A stretch of DNA of 64,000 bases from Strigamia acuminata (GCA_949358305.1 OX442320.1:1986501-2050500); one strand, 5' to 3'; numbered from the stretch's first letter, positions 35,140 to 49,738 are shown. Notes: a model not told the origin generated them from the letters alone. Numbers and translations are program-made.

Positions 35140-36149
35140 TCCGGAGCTCTACAAAAGTGGAATAAAACGTGAGATGAAATTAGAACGCACTTTGAGCAAC
35201 TGTTCCATCCATTAAAAGCCAAATATAAAAGCCAAATGCAAAGCCACGCGCCGTCGTAGCGTAGCGCACTTGCAAATTATTCATTTCATACACACACTCG
35301 CACAATTATGAATAAACAGCGATTTTAATTCGGCAAGTGGATGTTGTTATTTGCACAAATAGAACAGAACTGACCTTATGCAGGAGGAATCAAACAAAAA
35401 TCAAAACTAAAGTCCGCGGGCTAACTTGTTAGCAAGAAGTATTCGTCGACTTTTTAGGTGCACGCTCTTCCGGCGGTCGCGAACCACGCCAACTAGTGGT
35501 GAAGTTGGGTAATGCGTTGCGCCGCTTACGTTTCATCCCACTGTGGCGGTGCAATGAGGGAAGTGAATGAAATAAAAACAAAATCCACTCTTTGCATTAG
35601 AAATATTTATTCCGGAGAAATATTGAAAAAATTTTATTTATTATTTGTCACTCGATATCTCGTTCCGTTTGATCGAGCCGTTTTATCTCAAATCCGGGAT
35701 ATATTTGACAACATTTCATAAATTTCTATACGCATTGTTTTTCAAAAAAAAAAATTAATCGGGATTTGTCGAAATTAGTTGGCTTTGGAGTTTGGACACG
35801 TGGTCAGAGACTCAAAGTAGGTCAGTTCCTGGGTAACAAAACTCCTGCCCAAGGTTACTTGAATACTTGAATTCTCCTGCCGTTCGACCCCTAATCCCTC
35901 GCCCCTCACCCCTCTATGGGCAAAGTTCGTTGCCTCAGTCGACAATCTTGCTATTACTTCCGGCACACTTGTTGACCCCAGAAAAAAGGAAATGAAAAAA
36001 AAAATGTTGTCTTATTTTTCTAATTATCAAAATCGGAAACAAAAACCTAGGTTTTTGGAAAAAGGCTTTTATGCTGTATCCCTGCTGTAAAAAAGTTGTT
36101 ACCACCATTAAAAAGAGTGGGAAATTCTACACTGAAATCATGTTTTTAA

Positions 36150-36590
36150 CATTTCAATCAATTTATTTTTGGAAATTTGGGTTTTTTCATGGTCGAATTC
36201 AAATTTTTACTAAATTTCCAATTCGATCGCCCGCTAAGATCGACCAAATCATCGGTACGTTTTCACCACCGAATCGCAATAAAAAAAAACAGGCTTGTGC
36301 GGAATCGTCTCGTCTTTAAAATGAGCTTGGTTTCAGACTTTTTGGACCTCATTACGACATAGAAAACATCAAAAAACGAATCGCGAATCAAAAATCGAAC
36401 ATTTTCAAATTTTTCCTTTAATTTCCCATTCGATCGCCGACTTTGGTAGATCGTAACGCTACTTTTTTTCGACCAAATAAAAAAATATATATACAGGATT
36501 GTGCACATTTTGATTTCCAATTGAATCGGCCTCATCCGGTATTTCGATATAGTAAACCGCAAAAAACGTATCGCGACGAACATTTTGGCA
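36150..36590. repeat. Diverged internal tandem repeat
   Basis: Two units share landmarks in order: ATTTCCAATTCGATCGCC / ATTTCCCATTCGATCGCC, CAGGMTTGTGC, and AAAAAACGAATCGCGA / AAAAAACGTATCGCGA. The units are about 210-260 bp apart. They lie within the extra DNA of the left duplicated copy; function unknown. Confidence 0.6.
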
Positions 36591-36999
36591 TCCATTGTAG
36601 CAAACGGAATCCGCCAGGTGGCGCTCCGGTTTGCTTACATTTTGCCGTAAATCAGCATTTTCTCCCTTTTAACCTTTTAACTACTGTTAATATCAATTTT
36701 ATCGTTATAATTGAAGAGTAGACCAAAAACTGTACCAGAAAAGTCTACTTTCCAATCGTATGATTAATTTTTTAATTCATTTTTTTGGACACTACACATG
36801 AAACAAACAAACAAACAAACAAACAAACATTAAAGTCAAGTTAAATAAAAGCCTTTAATAAAAAACTGTCGTCGAGCTTTAGAATAGAAGTTAACCAGCT
36901 GTTGTCATGGGGCTTGTAAATGAAATTGACACTTGCAAGAAAAAAATGTTTTCGGGTCGAATTTCCGCCGCTCAGCAGACACGAAGCTGTTCTGACAAC

Positions 37000-37212
37000 C
37001 AGGGGCGGATCTAGCATCGGGCTAATGGGGCTTGAGCCCCGGGCCCCTAAATTCTAGGGGGCCCCCAAGACTCAGGGCCATGTAGTAAAAAAAAAAAAAA
37101 AAAGGTCGCTAAATAAAAGAAAAAAGATGTAAGGTTGCTATGAAAAATTTTGATAAAGGGGCCCCGAAAAAACCTCAAGCCCCGGGCCCACGAAAAGCTA
37201 GATCCGCCCCTG
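37000..37212. mobile_element. Non-autonomous hAT-type element (MITE), 213 bp
   Basis: Perfect 16-bp terminal inverted repeats begin CAGGGGCGGATCTAGC (37000-37015) and end GCTAGATCCGCCCCTG (37197-37212). Similarity extends inward through GGGGCTTGAGCCCCGGGCCC-like sequence near both ends. Flanking 8-mers CTGACAAC (36992-36999) and CTGGCAAC (37213-37220) differ at one base and look like an 8-bp target-site duplication, as hAT elements make. The CAGGGGCGGAT terminus is common for hAT-superfamily elements. No transposase is encoded, so it would need one in trans. Confidence 0.88.
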
Positions 37213-38074
37213 CTGGCAACTGATGCTGGAAAAAATGCTATAATAAACAAACGTTTTCGGCATAATTGCATAATTGCATAATTGCAACGCTCTCCTTCAG
37301 TGGCCATAAATTCTTTTTACCCCCAATTCAGTCGGTCAATTCGTGGAAAACAAAACTCCCGCCGTTCGACCCCTATCCCCTCACTAAATAAAATTTAAAA
37401 AAAAAAATAAATAAAAACATTCTCTCTATTTTCCAAAGGAAAAGTTCGTTGCCTCAGTTTACAATCTTGCAATCACTCCCGGTTTAGAATTACACTTGTT
37501 GAGCGCAGCAAAAAGGAAATGATAACAAAAAATCTTCTCTTACTTTTCTAATTCTCAACATCGGAAAAGAAATAAAAAAAACTGCAGTGAGCTAGCTTAA
37601 CAACAGAAGCTAACCTTCAAAATGAAGATGAAAGCCACCGTGCGTGGCTAACGAGCCAGGCCCGGTTTTGTTGCACCGTCAAGCCATCTGTTGTCATGTG
37701 GCTTGTCAGTGAAATTAATGACACTTGTCATAAACAATTTTAAACAAATGTTTTCGGGTCGAATTTCCGCCACTGCAGATTCCCCCACCCCTGTAATTGG
37801 AATGCAACTCTCCCCTTCAGTGGCCATAAAAATTCTTTTCAGATCAAGAGATAAGAATCCTTTCAATCGAGTACTCTTTCACACCAATGAGAAAATCAAC
37901 AAATACATGGAAAACTAGAAAAAAGTTTTATTTCTGAATGGAATGACAATGTTGATATAAAAAAACGAAATGGAAGAAAAATGTATTACACGAGAAAACG
38001 AGCTTTCGTCCCGAAAGCCCTCATTCATACAGCAAAATATAAAAGAAAAAAACCAATCAAATAACAATGGCGTC

Positions 38075-41540
<3,466 letters not shown>

Positions 41541-41899
41541 ATTGAAATTCTGGAACTGAAACAACAAAAAAAGAAGCTGTTACAAGTTTGGTTTGTCGGA
41601 TAAATGTTGGATTGAGTTGGTGAAAAATGCATTTTCAACGGGTGGGGTGAACAACAGAAATAGGCTCGAAGATACTTCAACGCTAGAAATATCGTTTGGT
41701 CGGAATGTTTGTCAGTAAAACATACGCTCGACGTTGATATGGGTGTTAATCTTATCACACGCGTTAAGTTTTAGATAAGTTAATCTAGTTTTTTAGAGAA
41801 AATATTACGCCATGGAACTTACAGCACTTACGTCAAGTCGCGCAGGATAGGAGGTGAAGAATGTCGAAGAATGTCAGCTTCCTCCTAGTCAAAAACGAA

Positions 41900-41980
41900 C
41901 GGGCCAATCAAATTCAAAGGTTGGATCACGTGACAAAACGTTACGCGATCCGATTGGTTCGCCCTCTGCCACGTGGAAGT
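41900..41980. promoter_or_regulatory. Candidate promoter elements of PIWI copy B
   Basis: Upstream of the copy B start by about 360-440 bp lie two palindromic E-boxes, TCACGTGA (41926-41933) and CCACGTGG (41969-41976), a CCAAT box (about 41904) and an inverted one (ATTGG about 41953). Close clustering makes a regulatory role plausible. No factor binding is shown. Confidence 0.45.
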
Positions 41981-42408
41981 GGCGACGATTCAATGGCGGT
42001 TCAAACTGTTTTTAGATATACAAGAAATAAACTATACTGCTCGTGTGTCGTGGTCGAGTCTTTTCTTTTCAATTTGCAAAATGGCCGCAAGACAGCGATG
42101 AAATAAAAACCATAAGTTGTTATTTATAAATATTTTTTAAAAAGTTTAAATGTAAAGACAAATAATAATAATAAACGAAGATTTGTTGAATGTTAGTTTT
42201 TTGTTCCGAAGATTTTTTTTTATTCCAAACAAGTTCCGACAATCGGATCATCGGGAAAATCCGGGATAATCTGTGTTGGGGGACGAAGGAAGCGAACAGG
42301 TGTCTTTCCGGCTCTTCCGGCCATTCCGACTCCGAGAGATCAAAGTCGGCGTTCCGAAGCGAAGCCTGGTGGCAACAACTTTGTTTGTGGCGGTGGACAA
42401 AATTTTTT

Positions 42409-42727
42409 TTTGGATCTGCCCTCCCGCCGAGTCCCTGGCCCGGTCCCTGGGCATGTCCGAGTCTCTCCACCCTCCAACCCACAGTCTTTTGCCTTGCGCG
42501 CCATGATTGCGAAGCTTCGGTCTGATTGTTCAGATTCCAAATAGGGTTATTTTGTTTCGGAATTTGAATAAGTTGAAGAAGTTGTTGTTATTTAATGTTT
42601 AATGTCATTTTTCGAGTGAATTGTGACTTCGTTGCACATGCGCGCAGGGAAAAGAGGATGGGTTGGAGAGTGTAGAGACTGAACACGTCCTGGGACCACG
42701 CTGGGACTCGGGAGGGCAGATGCAAAT
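42409..42727. repeat. Inverted duplication, arms of about 90 bp
   Basis: The reverse complement of 42409-42501 closely matches 42641-42727. Shared landmarks in order are CGCGCARGG, AAAAGA, GGGTTGGAG, GGAGAGACT / GTAGAGACT, GGGACTCGG and GGGAGGGCAGAT. The spacer is about 140 bp. Small open frames in either arm differ in phase, so it is not evidently coding. It lies about 0.9-1.2 kb upstream of PIWI copy B. Confidence 0.75.
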
Positions 42728-43563
42728 AAAAATAAATCTAAAAATCTCGAATTCCAAATGGTGCGTGTGGGTTCTGTTCTGGCGCTTTGGAGAGGAAAGT
42801 CGAGTCGTTGGCGATGCATTGTTGCTTCAATTGGCGTCCTGGCGCTGCTAGATAAGAAAGAACTCGCGTCGGTTTCATAACACTCACTTGTCAGTAATAT
42901 TTCGTTGATCGTTGCCAATTTTGAAAGCCGAGTGATAAATTTTGTCGACTTGACGCTGACAGAAAGAATAAACTGTGGCAGAGTCTAAGCTACAATAGAT
43001 TTATTCAAGAAAACACTTTTTTTCGTCCTCCGATTGTTACACCACCGAAAATAAATGTTAAATTCGAGAATCTATTCTGTTCAATTTTGGAAATATAACA
43101 CCGGGACGCGATATCGAATTGCCGGAAACGAACCGGAAACAATCTGTCCGCGCACTTCCCTCGAAAGCGCTTCTCGAGTGCACTTTGGTGTCAACATTTT
43201 GAACAAGAATCAACAATTCAACAAAATAAAACGACTGCCTTTCAATAATAATTTAGGTAAACATATTTTATTATCCGGTACAAGTGATTACAAAACATGG
43301 TTCTTTCTTTCTCTACGTTTGCGTGTGTAAAAAGACGAGAAAAATATACAAGTTAATTTTATTTGTAGTTCATTTCGAAATACATTCGTTAAATTAAATT
43401 AGTTCGTCATTGAGTTGCAACGAGATTCTCTCTCACCCATTTCAACTATCCACATTCAAATTCTATTCGTACAACGCTCATTATGTACACGAAATAAAAA
43501 CAACTATTTAATGGCAGTATTACGTACAGTAGTTAGAATTCGAAAGATAAGATAAAATGCATT
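42728..43563. other. Intergenic region downstream of KMT5A
   Basis: AT-rich, no supported gene. It includes the probable 3' UTR of KMT5A on its right side. Confidence 0.5.
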
Positions 43564-44618
43564 TTATGTTGCCAACCACGGATGAACCAACAAAGTCGTC
43601 TTATTCCTGTCTCCGTAATCGTACAACAATTCTTCTCCGGGTTTAATGTCCCGCTTGGCGACAAGAATTAAATGAGGTACATCCTCCACAAGGAACGGCT
43701 TAGTTGCTAGGTTGCCATGACGACTGTGGTTAATAAGACGCCCCATTCTGTTCGACTCTGCCGTCGCGTCGACGCTAGAAAATAATTGAACGTCAAAAAT
43801 CATTTAATAAATGAATCGAATCGAAATCGAATCGTATCGATGCCACTTAGCGTTTACCAGTATTGTTTATTGTTCAATGTGAAGTAGTACATGTAACATC
43901 CGGTGTTTTCGTCGGTTGCGTACACTTTTTCCCTCCGTTTGGCCTCTCGCACGTCGATTAGTTCGCCGAAATATTCCACTACGAAATCGCCACGTCGAAA
44001 ATGTTTCGTTGCTCGCACACCCCGTCCTTTGTGAGAAAATGTTTCAATCTGAAAGTGATTACATTTGCTCGAATCATCGCTTTTAAATGGAAGAATTTTT
44101 TTTAAAAATGTCACCATTAAACCGTCTTCACGTTGACATAAAATGGCGTCTTCAAAATCCTTCTTTTTCTCCTTCTGGAAAATTAAAATGTCAAATTAAT
44201 TACCGTAAATTAATCTTTTTAAAAAATTTCTTTTCACCAATAAATTTGAATGCGACTTTCTGCAGCTACGGCGCACTGGGAAATAGTCGGTCAAAGTTTG
44301 CTTCACGGTTAATTTCGTATTGGAACTGTTTAATCTGAATGAAAACATCAAAAACATTAATTTCAGTTGATTTTTCTCGCAATTAAGAGCAAAAAACCTT
44401 TTTATATGTCCATTTTTCTTCGGTACGGCGCTGGTGCATTTAGTAGTCGTTAAAATTTTGCGTTTATTTTCAGATGTTTTGGGTTCTTTCGCTTGTTTGA
44501 TACGTGATTTAGCGCTGTAAGCGTGGTCATGTTGTAAAATGTGTAAAGTGTCTTGTACATGTTCGTTATTTTCGTTCCCGCACGAGCTTTGAAAGTAATT
44601 GGTGATTTTCGGCGACAT
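43564..44618 (-). CDS. KMT5A: Histone H4 Lys20 monomethyltransferase (SETD8/PR-Set7)
   Basis: SET-domain enzyme that monomethylates H4K20 in chromatin and is destroyed during S phase. The start ATG at 44616-44618 gives MSPKITNYFQSSCGNEN. Exon 2 holds KQTLTDYFPVRRSCRKS, matching the PCNA-dependent degron of vertebrate SETD8 (Q-x-x-x-TD-[FY]-[FY] followed by basic residues). The SET domain spans the last two exons: KGRGVRATKHFRRGDFVVEY, TGCYMYYFTLNNKQYW, MGRLINHSRHGN (cofactor NHS motif), PHLILVAKRDIKPGEELLYD and YGDRNKT, ending HPWLAT. It has five exons. The gene is shorter than human KMT5A at the amino end. It diverges from MRM1; the 950 bp between the starts hold a MITE-like element. Confidence 0.93.
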
Positions 44619-45072
44619 GTTTTTCACGCCAAGTGTCGCACCCTAACGAAAATATTCAATTAATTAATCAATTGACACTTATTTATCGATGGTTACCCTA
44701 TAGAGCAAAACGAGGGTAATGGTTGTGAAACTTCTTCCTACATTGGATGGCAGTGGTGTGGTTGTAAAAGTTGTACAGCTTACGCCGATAAATAGAGAAA
44801 TCAAGTTATTTTGAATGTCAACGATACTGCGGTCGAGCTAAAACCCGGTTCCTGCTTTTCAGCGTCGGAAAGGCTCGCGGAAATGGCGGTGTTTTAAAAT
44901 TAAATGATTATTTACCGTTGGAAAAGAAAGTTACTGACCATAGTTGATGTTTTATATCAACCTTAATAATGCTAAAACTCCCGAACTTTTAAAATTTAAT
45001 ATTCAATCCGTACACCGACCGTTAGGGTTAGCCCCTGCAAGATGCCGTAGTATAAATTCATAAATTTATAGT

Positions 45073-45355
45073 AGCGCCTGGCGACAGAAAGGCTCCTCAG
45101 CCAGGAGTGACTAATGCTGTTTCTTGGTTTTTCGCGTGTGCTAGGGTTTTTTTCTTTTTTTTCCTAACAAGGGGGGGCTAGCGCCCCCCATTGACCCCCC
45201 CCCCCCGCGAACCTCACCTTAACTGGTTTTTCTAATGTGGTGGAGAAATGGGCACTTATTCAGTGGGAATATGGTATTACGCGTTAGTCATTCCTGGTTT
45301 GTGTCTTTAATTTCATTGGGCTCCTGGCTGAGGAGTCTTTCCTTCGCCATCCGCT
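45073..45355. mobile_element. MITE-like element with about 35-bp terminal inverted repeats
   Basis: The left end (45073-45107, AGCGCCTGGCGACAGAAAGG onward) and the reverse complement of the right end (45321-45355) match over about 35 bp with a few mismatches. The core GGCTCCTCAGCCAGGAG / CTCCTGGCTGAGGAGTC is nearly perfect. Just inside each terminus, TGACTAATGC and GCGTTAGTCA are also inverted copies. A C-rich run of 12 or more bases lies at 45196-45207. No clear target-site duplication or open frame was found. Confidence 0.7.
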
Positions 45356-45568
45356 TCTTAAATAGATTAGGGAAAGATAATCTTTTTCTTTTTATTATTA
45401 TTATTGTGGTATTAAACTAGATAGAATATAGAAAGAAAAAAGTACATTTTATTTTCTGGTATGGTATGGATACATATACATGTAAATTTTATTATAAAAT
45501 TAGGTGCAGAAGTCAGACAGCCAGTAGACATTTTCATTAAAAAATCCATACAGATCTTAGCTTAGAAA

Positions 45569-47086
45569 ATGGCGAATTTCGTAGCAAGAACCCGTAAAAT
45601 TAATATTCGTAATTTAGATATTAAAAATATTTATACTACATGTCGAACTCTAGCGATTAATATTACATCTCGATTTAAATACGGTTGGCCTAGAGAAAAA
45701 GAAAACCAGAATGAAGATTTTGAAAATGTAAATTTTTAGAAAAAAAATTGAAACTTAATTTAAAAAAATTTCTGTCTAAATATTTAATTTAGGAAAGAAG
45801 AAACGCCCTTCACGGACCAACAAGTGGAGATCTTCTCGAATGCACCGAGCAATTTAAAAATCCACGCAAAAAATGCCGAGAAATCGATGAAAACTTGAGA
45901 GATTACCGGTACCATAAAAAAAAATTGTATTAAAATTTTAAAAAAATTGCTAAATGAATGAAACTAATGGTATTGCTAGGACATTGAACGTTCAAGGTGA
46001 AATTCTCTTTGGAATTCATCCGATTCTTTTAGCATTGCGGTCTAACCAAAGGTTTGGCAATTTTAAACGATAAAAAAAAAGTGTAATTAAGTAATTTTTA
46101 TTTCATTTCGTTTTTAGGAGTTTCCATAAGTTATATTTGAAGCAAAAACGTACGGAATTGCACCCCCGACTCGTGGAAATCAAGGAAATAGCCGAGAATA
46201 TGAACATACCGATTGAACTAATGTGTGGGAAACGTCTCGACCAACTTAGTGGTCAGCGACCTCACCAAAGTGTCTGTCTGGATTGTGGCAATCTCGAGAC
46301 CCAATTTTACGAAACAAGTGAAATGGAAACGTAATTTAAGCGATAAAAATTGTTCGATTGTTTTTAAATTATTCGAATCGATAGAGACGAGCCGAAACGA
46401 ATTCCCGTTTGGCTTTTACTCCACCGTGTCAAAGATCCGATGAATTTAGGCGCCATCATCCGGACTGCTTATTTCGAGGGCGTAGACAAGATCTTATCGA
46501 CACAAATAGACAGGTGTCTTGGTATTTGTAATTTTAATTGAAAAAGTTAAAAAAAATAAAAATGGTTAATTTAATTTGCTATTTTTAGTTGTCCGTTAAC
46601 ACCGGTCGTGAGCAAAGCAAGTTCGGGCGCGATGGAGATCGCTCCGTATTTTTATCTACGCAGTTCAACCGAGTTTTTAAAGGTGAATAAAATGAAGCTT
46701 TTAATTTTTTCAAATTATTTTTTAATTTTATTTAATTTTTCCAAGTTTAAACGAGAAAAGGGATGGGAAATCGTTGGTACCGTCGCGGACGACGAAGACG
46801 AACCGGTCTCGTCTATAAATTTGACCGATTTCAAATTGAGCAAACCAACTGTGTTAGTTGTTGGTAAGTTATTTTATTAATTTTTAGTTTGTTTTAGAAT
46901 TTTCTAAAAATTCGTTTTATTGGACAAATTTCAGGTAACGAAGGTGTTGGGTTGGATTCGGACGTGTTGGAACTGTGCACGAAGAATTTATCGTTAAAAC
47001 CGGGTCGGCAGCACGCCGAAAGGATATTATCTCTGAACGTATCGGTTGCAACTGGAATCATTTTGCACACAATTTTAAACAATTAA
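45569..47086 (+). CDS. MRM1: Mitochondrial rRNA 2'-O-methyltransferase MRM1-like
   Basis: SpoU/TrmH-family methyltransferase that modifies a guanosine of mitochondrial large-subunit rRNA. The start ATG at 45569-45571 gives MANFVARTRKINIRNLDIKN, fitting a mitochondrial presequence rich in Arg and lacking acids. A substrate-binding domain follows (GEILFGIHPILLALRSNQRS, with IELMCGKRLDQLSGQRPHQS). The SPOUT domain has all three motifs: DPMNLGAIIRTAYFEGVDKI (motif 1), TVLVVGNEGVGLD (motif 2) and ILSLNVSVATGIILH (motif 3). About seven exons; stop TAA at 47084-47086. Length and order fit MRM1 rather than MRM2 or MRM3. Confidence 0.9.
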
Positions 47087-47351
47087 TTGTAATAAATAAA
47101 TTAATTCTAAACCCGATTTTTCCTATTTACGGCGGAAATGAAGATTGAAAAAATTGCAATGTCTGTTTATTTTTTTTCGTAATTATCGTGTAATTATTTA
47201 ATCATTAGGAAATGTTGACGAGAATTATCAAATCAATCGATATTTGATATAAAGAAATTGATATACAGAATTTTGTAAGTGGACGGTGCTGCCGTCTGGC
47301 GTTTGTGATGCAAAACGACATCGGTACATTAGTATATTGGAATTTGGCAAG

Positions 47352-47402
47352 ATGGCGGATTATTGGACGTGGGAGTGGCGCAGTGGTTTCACGGATGAAT
47401 GA
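47352..47402 (+). other. Short upstream open reading frame of the RILP-like gene
   Basis: ATG GCG GAT TAT TGG ... TGA encodes a 16-residue peptide (MADYWTWEWRSGFTDE) ending 24 bp before the chosen start of the RILP-like protein. If it lies in the mRNA it would be expected to damp translation of the main frame. The transcription start is not known. Confidence 0.4.
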
Positions 47403-47426
47403 TCGGCGAATATATACGTCGTTTTC

Positions 47427-48891
47427 ATGCCTTTCGATAGCCATTCCGACACCAGAATGGAAGATCCGAAGTCGCAGTTAACTCCCGAAGATGTTTTCGA
47501 CATCGCCGTGGAAATCGGGAAGGAATTCGAGAAATTAATCAATTTATATTCGCACGAAAATGTGACGCCTTTAATGAGCAAAGTGCTCAACACGTTGGAA
47601 TTACTCGAAGAATTCACCTGTCGTTCTGATCACGACAATACGTTGCTGTGCGAATTGAGACAAACCATTTCCCGACTCGAAGCGGAGAAATTGGGAAAAG
47701 CGGCCGAAAGAGAGCGCTTTGAGAAGGTTGGTTTTTTGTTTTTTGTTTATTTGACATTTGACTTTATCGATTAAGTCATTAATTCTCGCGTCATTCGATC
47801 GTTTTTTAGGAATTACAGCAAATCGAAGACAGCTGGAAGGAAGAAACGAGAGATTTGTTGGATTTAGTCACCAGGTTGCGCGAAGAGAATCGAAAGTTGA
47901 AGAATACTTTGGATGAAAAAGAGGAAATGAAGTCACATGGTATAAACAGATTACATAATTTATTTGGATTTATTTGAATTCATTTTATTTATTTATTTGT
48001 TTGTTTATTTATTTTTCTTTGTATAGTTTGCACGCACGATCACGATGCAAAGTTGCTGCATCGAATGAAGGATGCGGTGGAACAACAGAGGGATAAATTG
48101 AAAGCCAAGGATAGGGAATTGACTGAAGTGTCGAGCGAGAATGAGTCTGTGCGTGTTGTTGTTGTTGTTGTTGTTGTTATTTAATATTAATTTATTAATT
48201 TTAAATTTGAATTCCAGCTTCGTGCGCAGTTGGATAAAAGCGTGCTGACCAATAAGGATTTGCGGAGACGGCACAAAGCGACGCAGAATCAAACGCATTA
48301 TCTTATAGAAGAAAAGGCGGAAATGCAATGCATGTTGCAGGAACAACAGCAAGATATACGAAATCTCAAACAGACACTCGGCGTCGTGCAAAAAGATAAG
48401 GAAGATTTAGCCAAGGTACCGAATCAATCTTTTACATTTACATTTCTCAACAAGAAGCAATTATTTTGATTATTATTATTATTATTATTTTTCTTCTAGA
48501 ATTCTGATGTGGATTTAACGAATAAAGTAGTTTACGATTTACAAGATCCATCGAGACCACGTTTTACGATGGATGAATTAAAAGATATACTTTTTGAACG
48601 GAATGATTTAAAATCGAAACTGAGTGAACTGCAAGACGAAATCGAAAGTCTTCGGCCGCCCTCGCAACAGGGCAAGGCCAACACCTTACGGTAAATATAA
48701 AACGTGGCTCGAATTCAAAAAGCAACATTTATTTATTTTAATGAAATAATTTGTGCACAAATAGGGAGGACGACGAGGACGATCCTCCGGTTCAAGGACC
48801 CATCAACAAAGAACCCGACGACGCTCCCTGGCGACGCCACGAATCGGGGATTCGCAAGCTGTTGGTATTTTTGTTTAGATTTAAAAGATGA
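47427..48891 (+). CDS. RILP-like protein (RH1-coiled-coil-RH2)
   Basis: Member of the RILP/RILPL family, adaptors that bind Rab GTPases and motor proteins; RILPL1 and RILPL2 also act at the cilium base. Start ATG 47427 (or 47457, in frame). The RH1 domain is clear: LTPEDVFDIAVEIGKEFEKL. A long coiled coil follows over four exons (RLEAEKLGKAAERERFEK, LREENRKLKNTLDEKEEM, LTEVSSENES, KAEMQCMLQEQQQDIRNLK). The RH2 Rab-binding segment is SRPRFTMDELKDILFERNDL. The end ESGIRKLLVFLFRFKR resembles the usual SGIRKLF-type tail. Stop TGA at 48889-48891. It cannot be assigned to RILP, RILPL1 or RILPL2 individually; the invertebrate gene is probably the single ancestor of all three. Confidence 0.88.
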
Positions 48892-49738
48892 AATATAAAA
48901 ATAAAAAATTATAAAAAATGAAAAAAAAAATAAAAGTTTAGTATAATATATATTATATATAATGTTGTGAAAATTTGCAATTGGTTCGTTGGGTGAAATC
49001 GTTTTTTGTTTTTCTTTTTGTATTTCTTTCGCTGTAGGTTTCAAAGTCTTTTCCCATCGTTATATTAGTTTTATCTAAGTTCGTTTTGTTATTTTTACTT
49101 TTTGTTGTATGCAGTTTTCGCGTTTTACTTGGTGACGCCGGCTCCACCGAAAATTTACTCCGAAAATCCATTTCGCGGACACGATCGGTCGCCGTCAACA
49201 TTTTACATTGATTTCCTGCTGACGTCACTCACTCGCTCGAATTCATTTTCGGAATGTTTTTCGATGAAATGCCAACGATAACGACCGCTACGGATCATTC
49301 GATTTTTAATGGCTGACATTTTGTTTGGAAATGTCATTTCTAACGCCGCTTTTACTGTTTTACACCAGAATTGTACATTATTTATTTGGTTTTTGATCGA
49401 CTAATGTAGAATTTAATGTGGATTGTTTGTTTCGTGTATTTAAGTTAACGAATGGAAATGTGAGAAAAGGTGTTCTTTTGCAAGTTGTAACGATTCATTT
49501 GAATTTGTAACTAAACCTCATATTTATTTCGATTTCCTGAAAGATATTAAATAACAAATTAAAACCAAATCGCGTAGACTATTAATTATTAACTACCTTA
49601 GTGTGCCCATCACTCTTCCGTAGAAACGCATTTGCGACATGTCGCATTTTATTAAACGAGGGCGCTGCAGACTAGTTACGGTGTGGTTACGGTATCTCGA
49701 TTTTCTGTTGAGTTTAAGCGTGTGAATGCCAATATCAA
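48892..49738. other. Intergenic region before SART3
   Basis: An AT-rich interval that holds the RILP-like 3' UTR and the SART3 promoter. A minus-strand open frame (48953-49228) has no domain and no splice support; I see no gene. Confidence 0.5.

Larger units (their letters stand above)
35140..38074. repeat. Inter-PIWI region with duplicated blocks
   Basis: No gene is supported in this 2.9 kb region. Block 35818-36044 recurs at 37331-37570 (landmarks CGTTCGACCCCTA, AAGTTCGTTGCCTCAGT, ACAATCTTGC, TTTTCTAATT and ATCGGAAA in order). Block 36876-36980 recurs at 37683-37782 (TGTTGTCATGKGGCTTGT, then ATGTTTTCGGGTCGAATTTC). The tail TTCAGTGGCCATAAA at about 37295 recurs near 37815. A duplication is the simplest reading, with about 0.8 kb extra (36060-36870) and a small transposon (37000-37212) only in the left copy. 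Confidence 0.8.

Noticed and set aside
35512-37000. Open frames in the inter-PIWI region as genes or a transposase
   Set aside because: All are short and without motifs, and they lie in duplicated AT-rich DNA.
42120-42540. Proline/glycine-rich small protein at 42340-42540 or 42120-42482
   Set aside because: The inverted copy at 42641-42727 does not preserve any reading frame, so the similarity is at DNA level only.
48953-49228. 91-codon minus-strand frame between the RILP-like gene and SART3
   Set aside because: Lys/Thr-rich with no domain and no splice support; it overlaps the likely 3' UTR and promoter of flanking genes.
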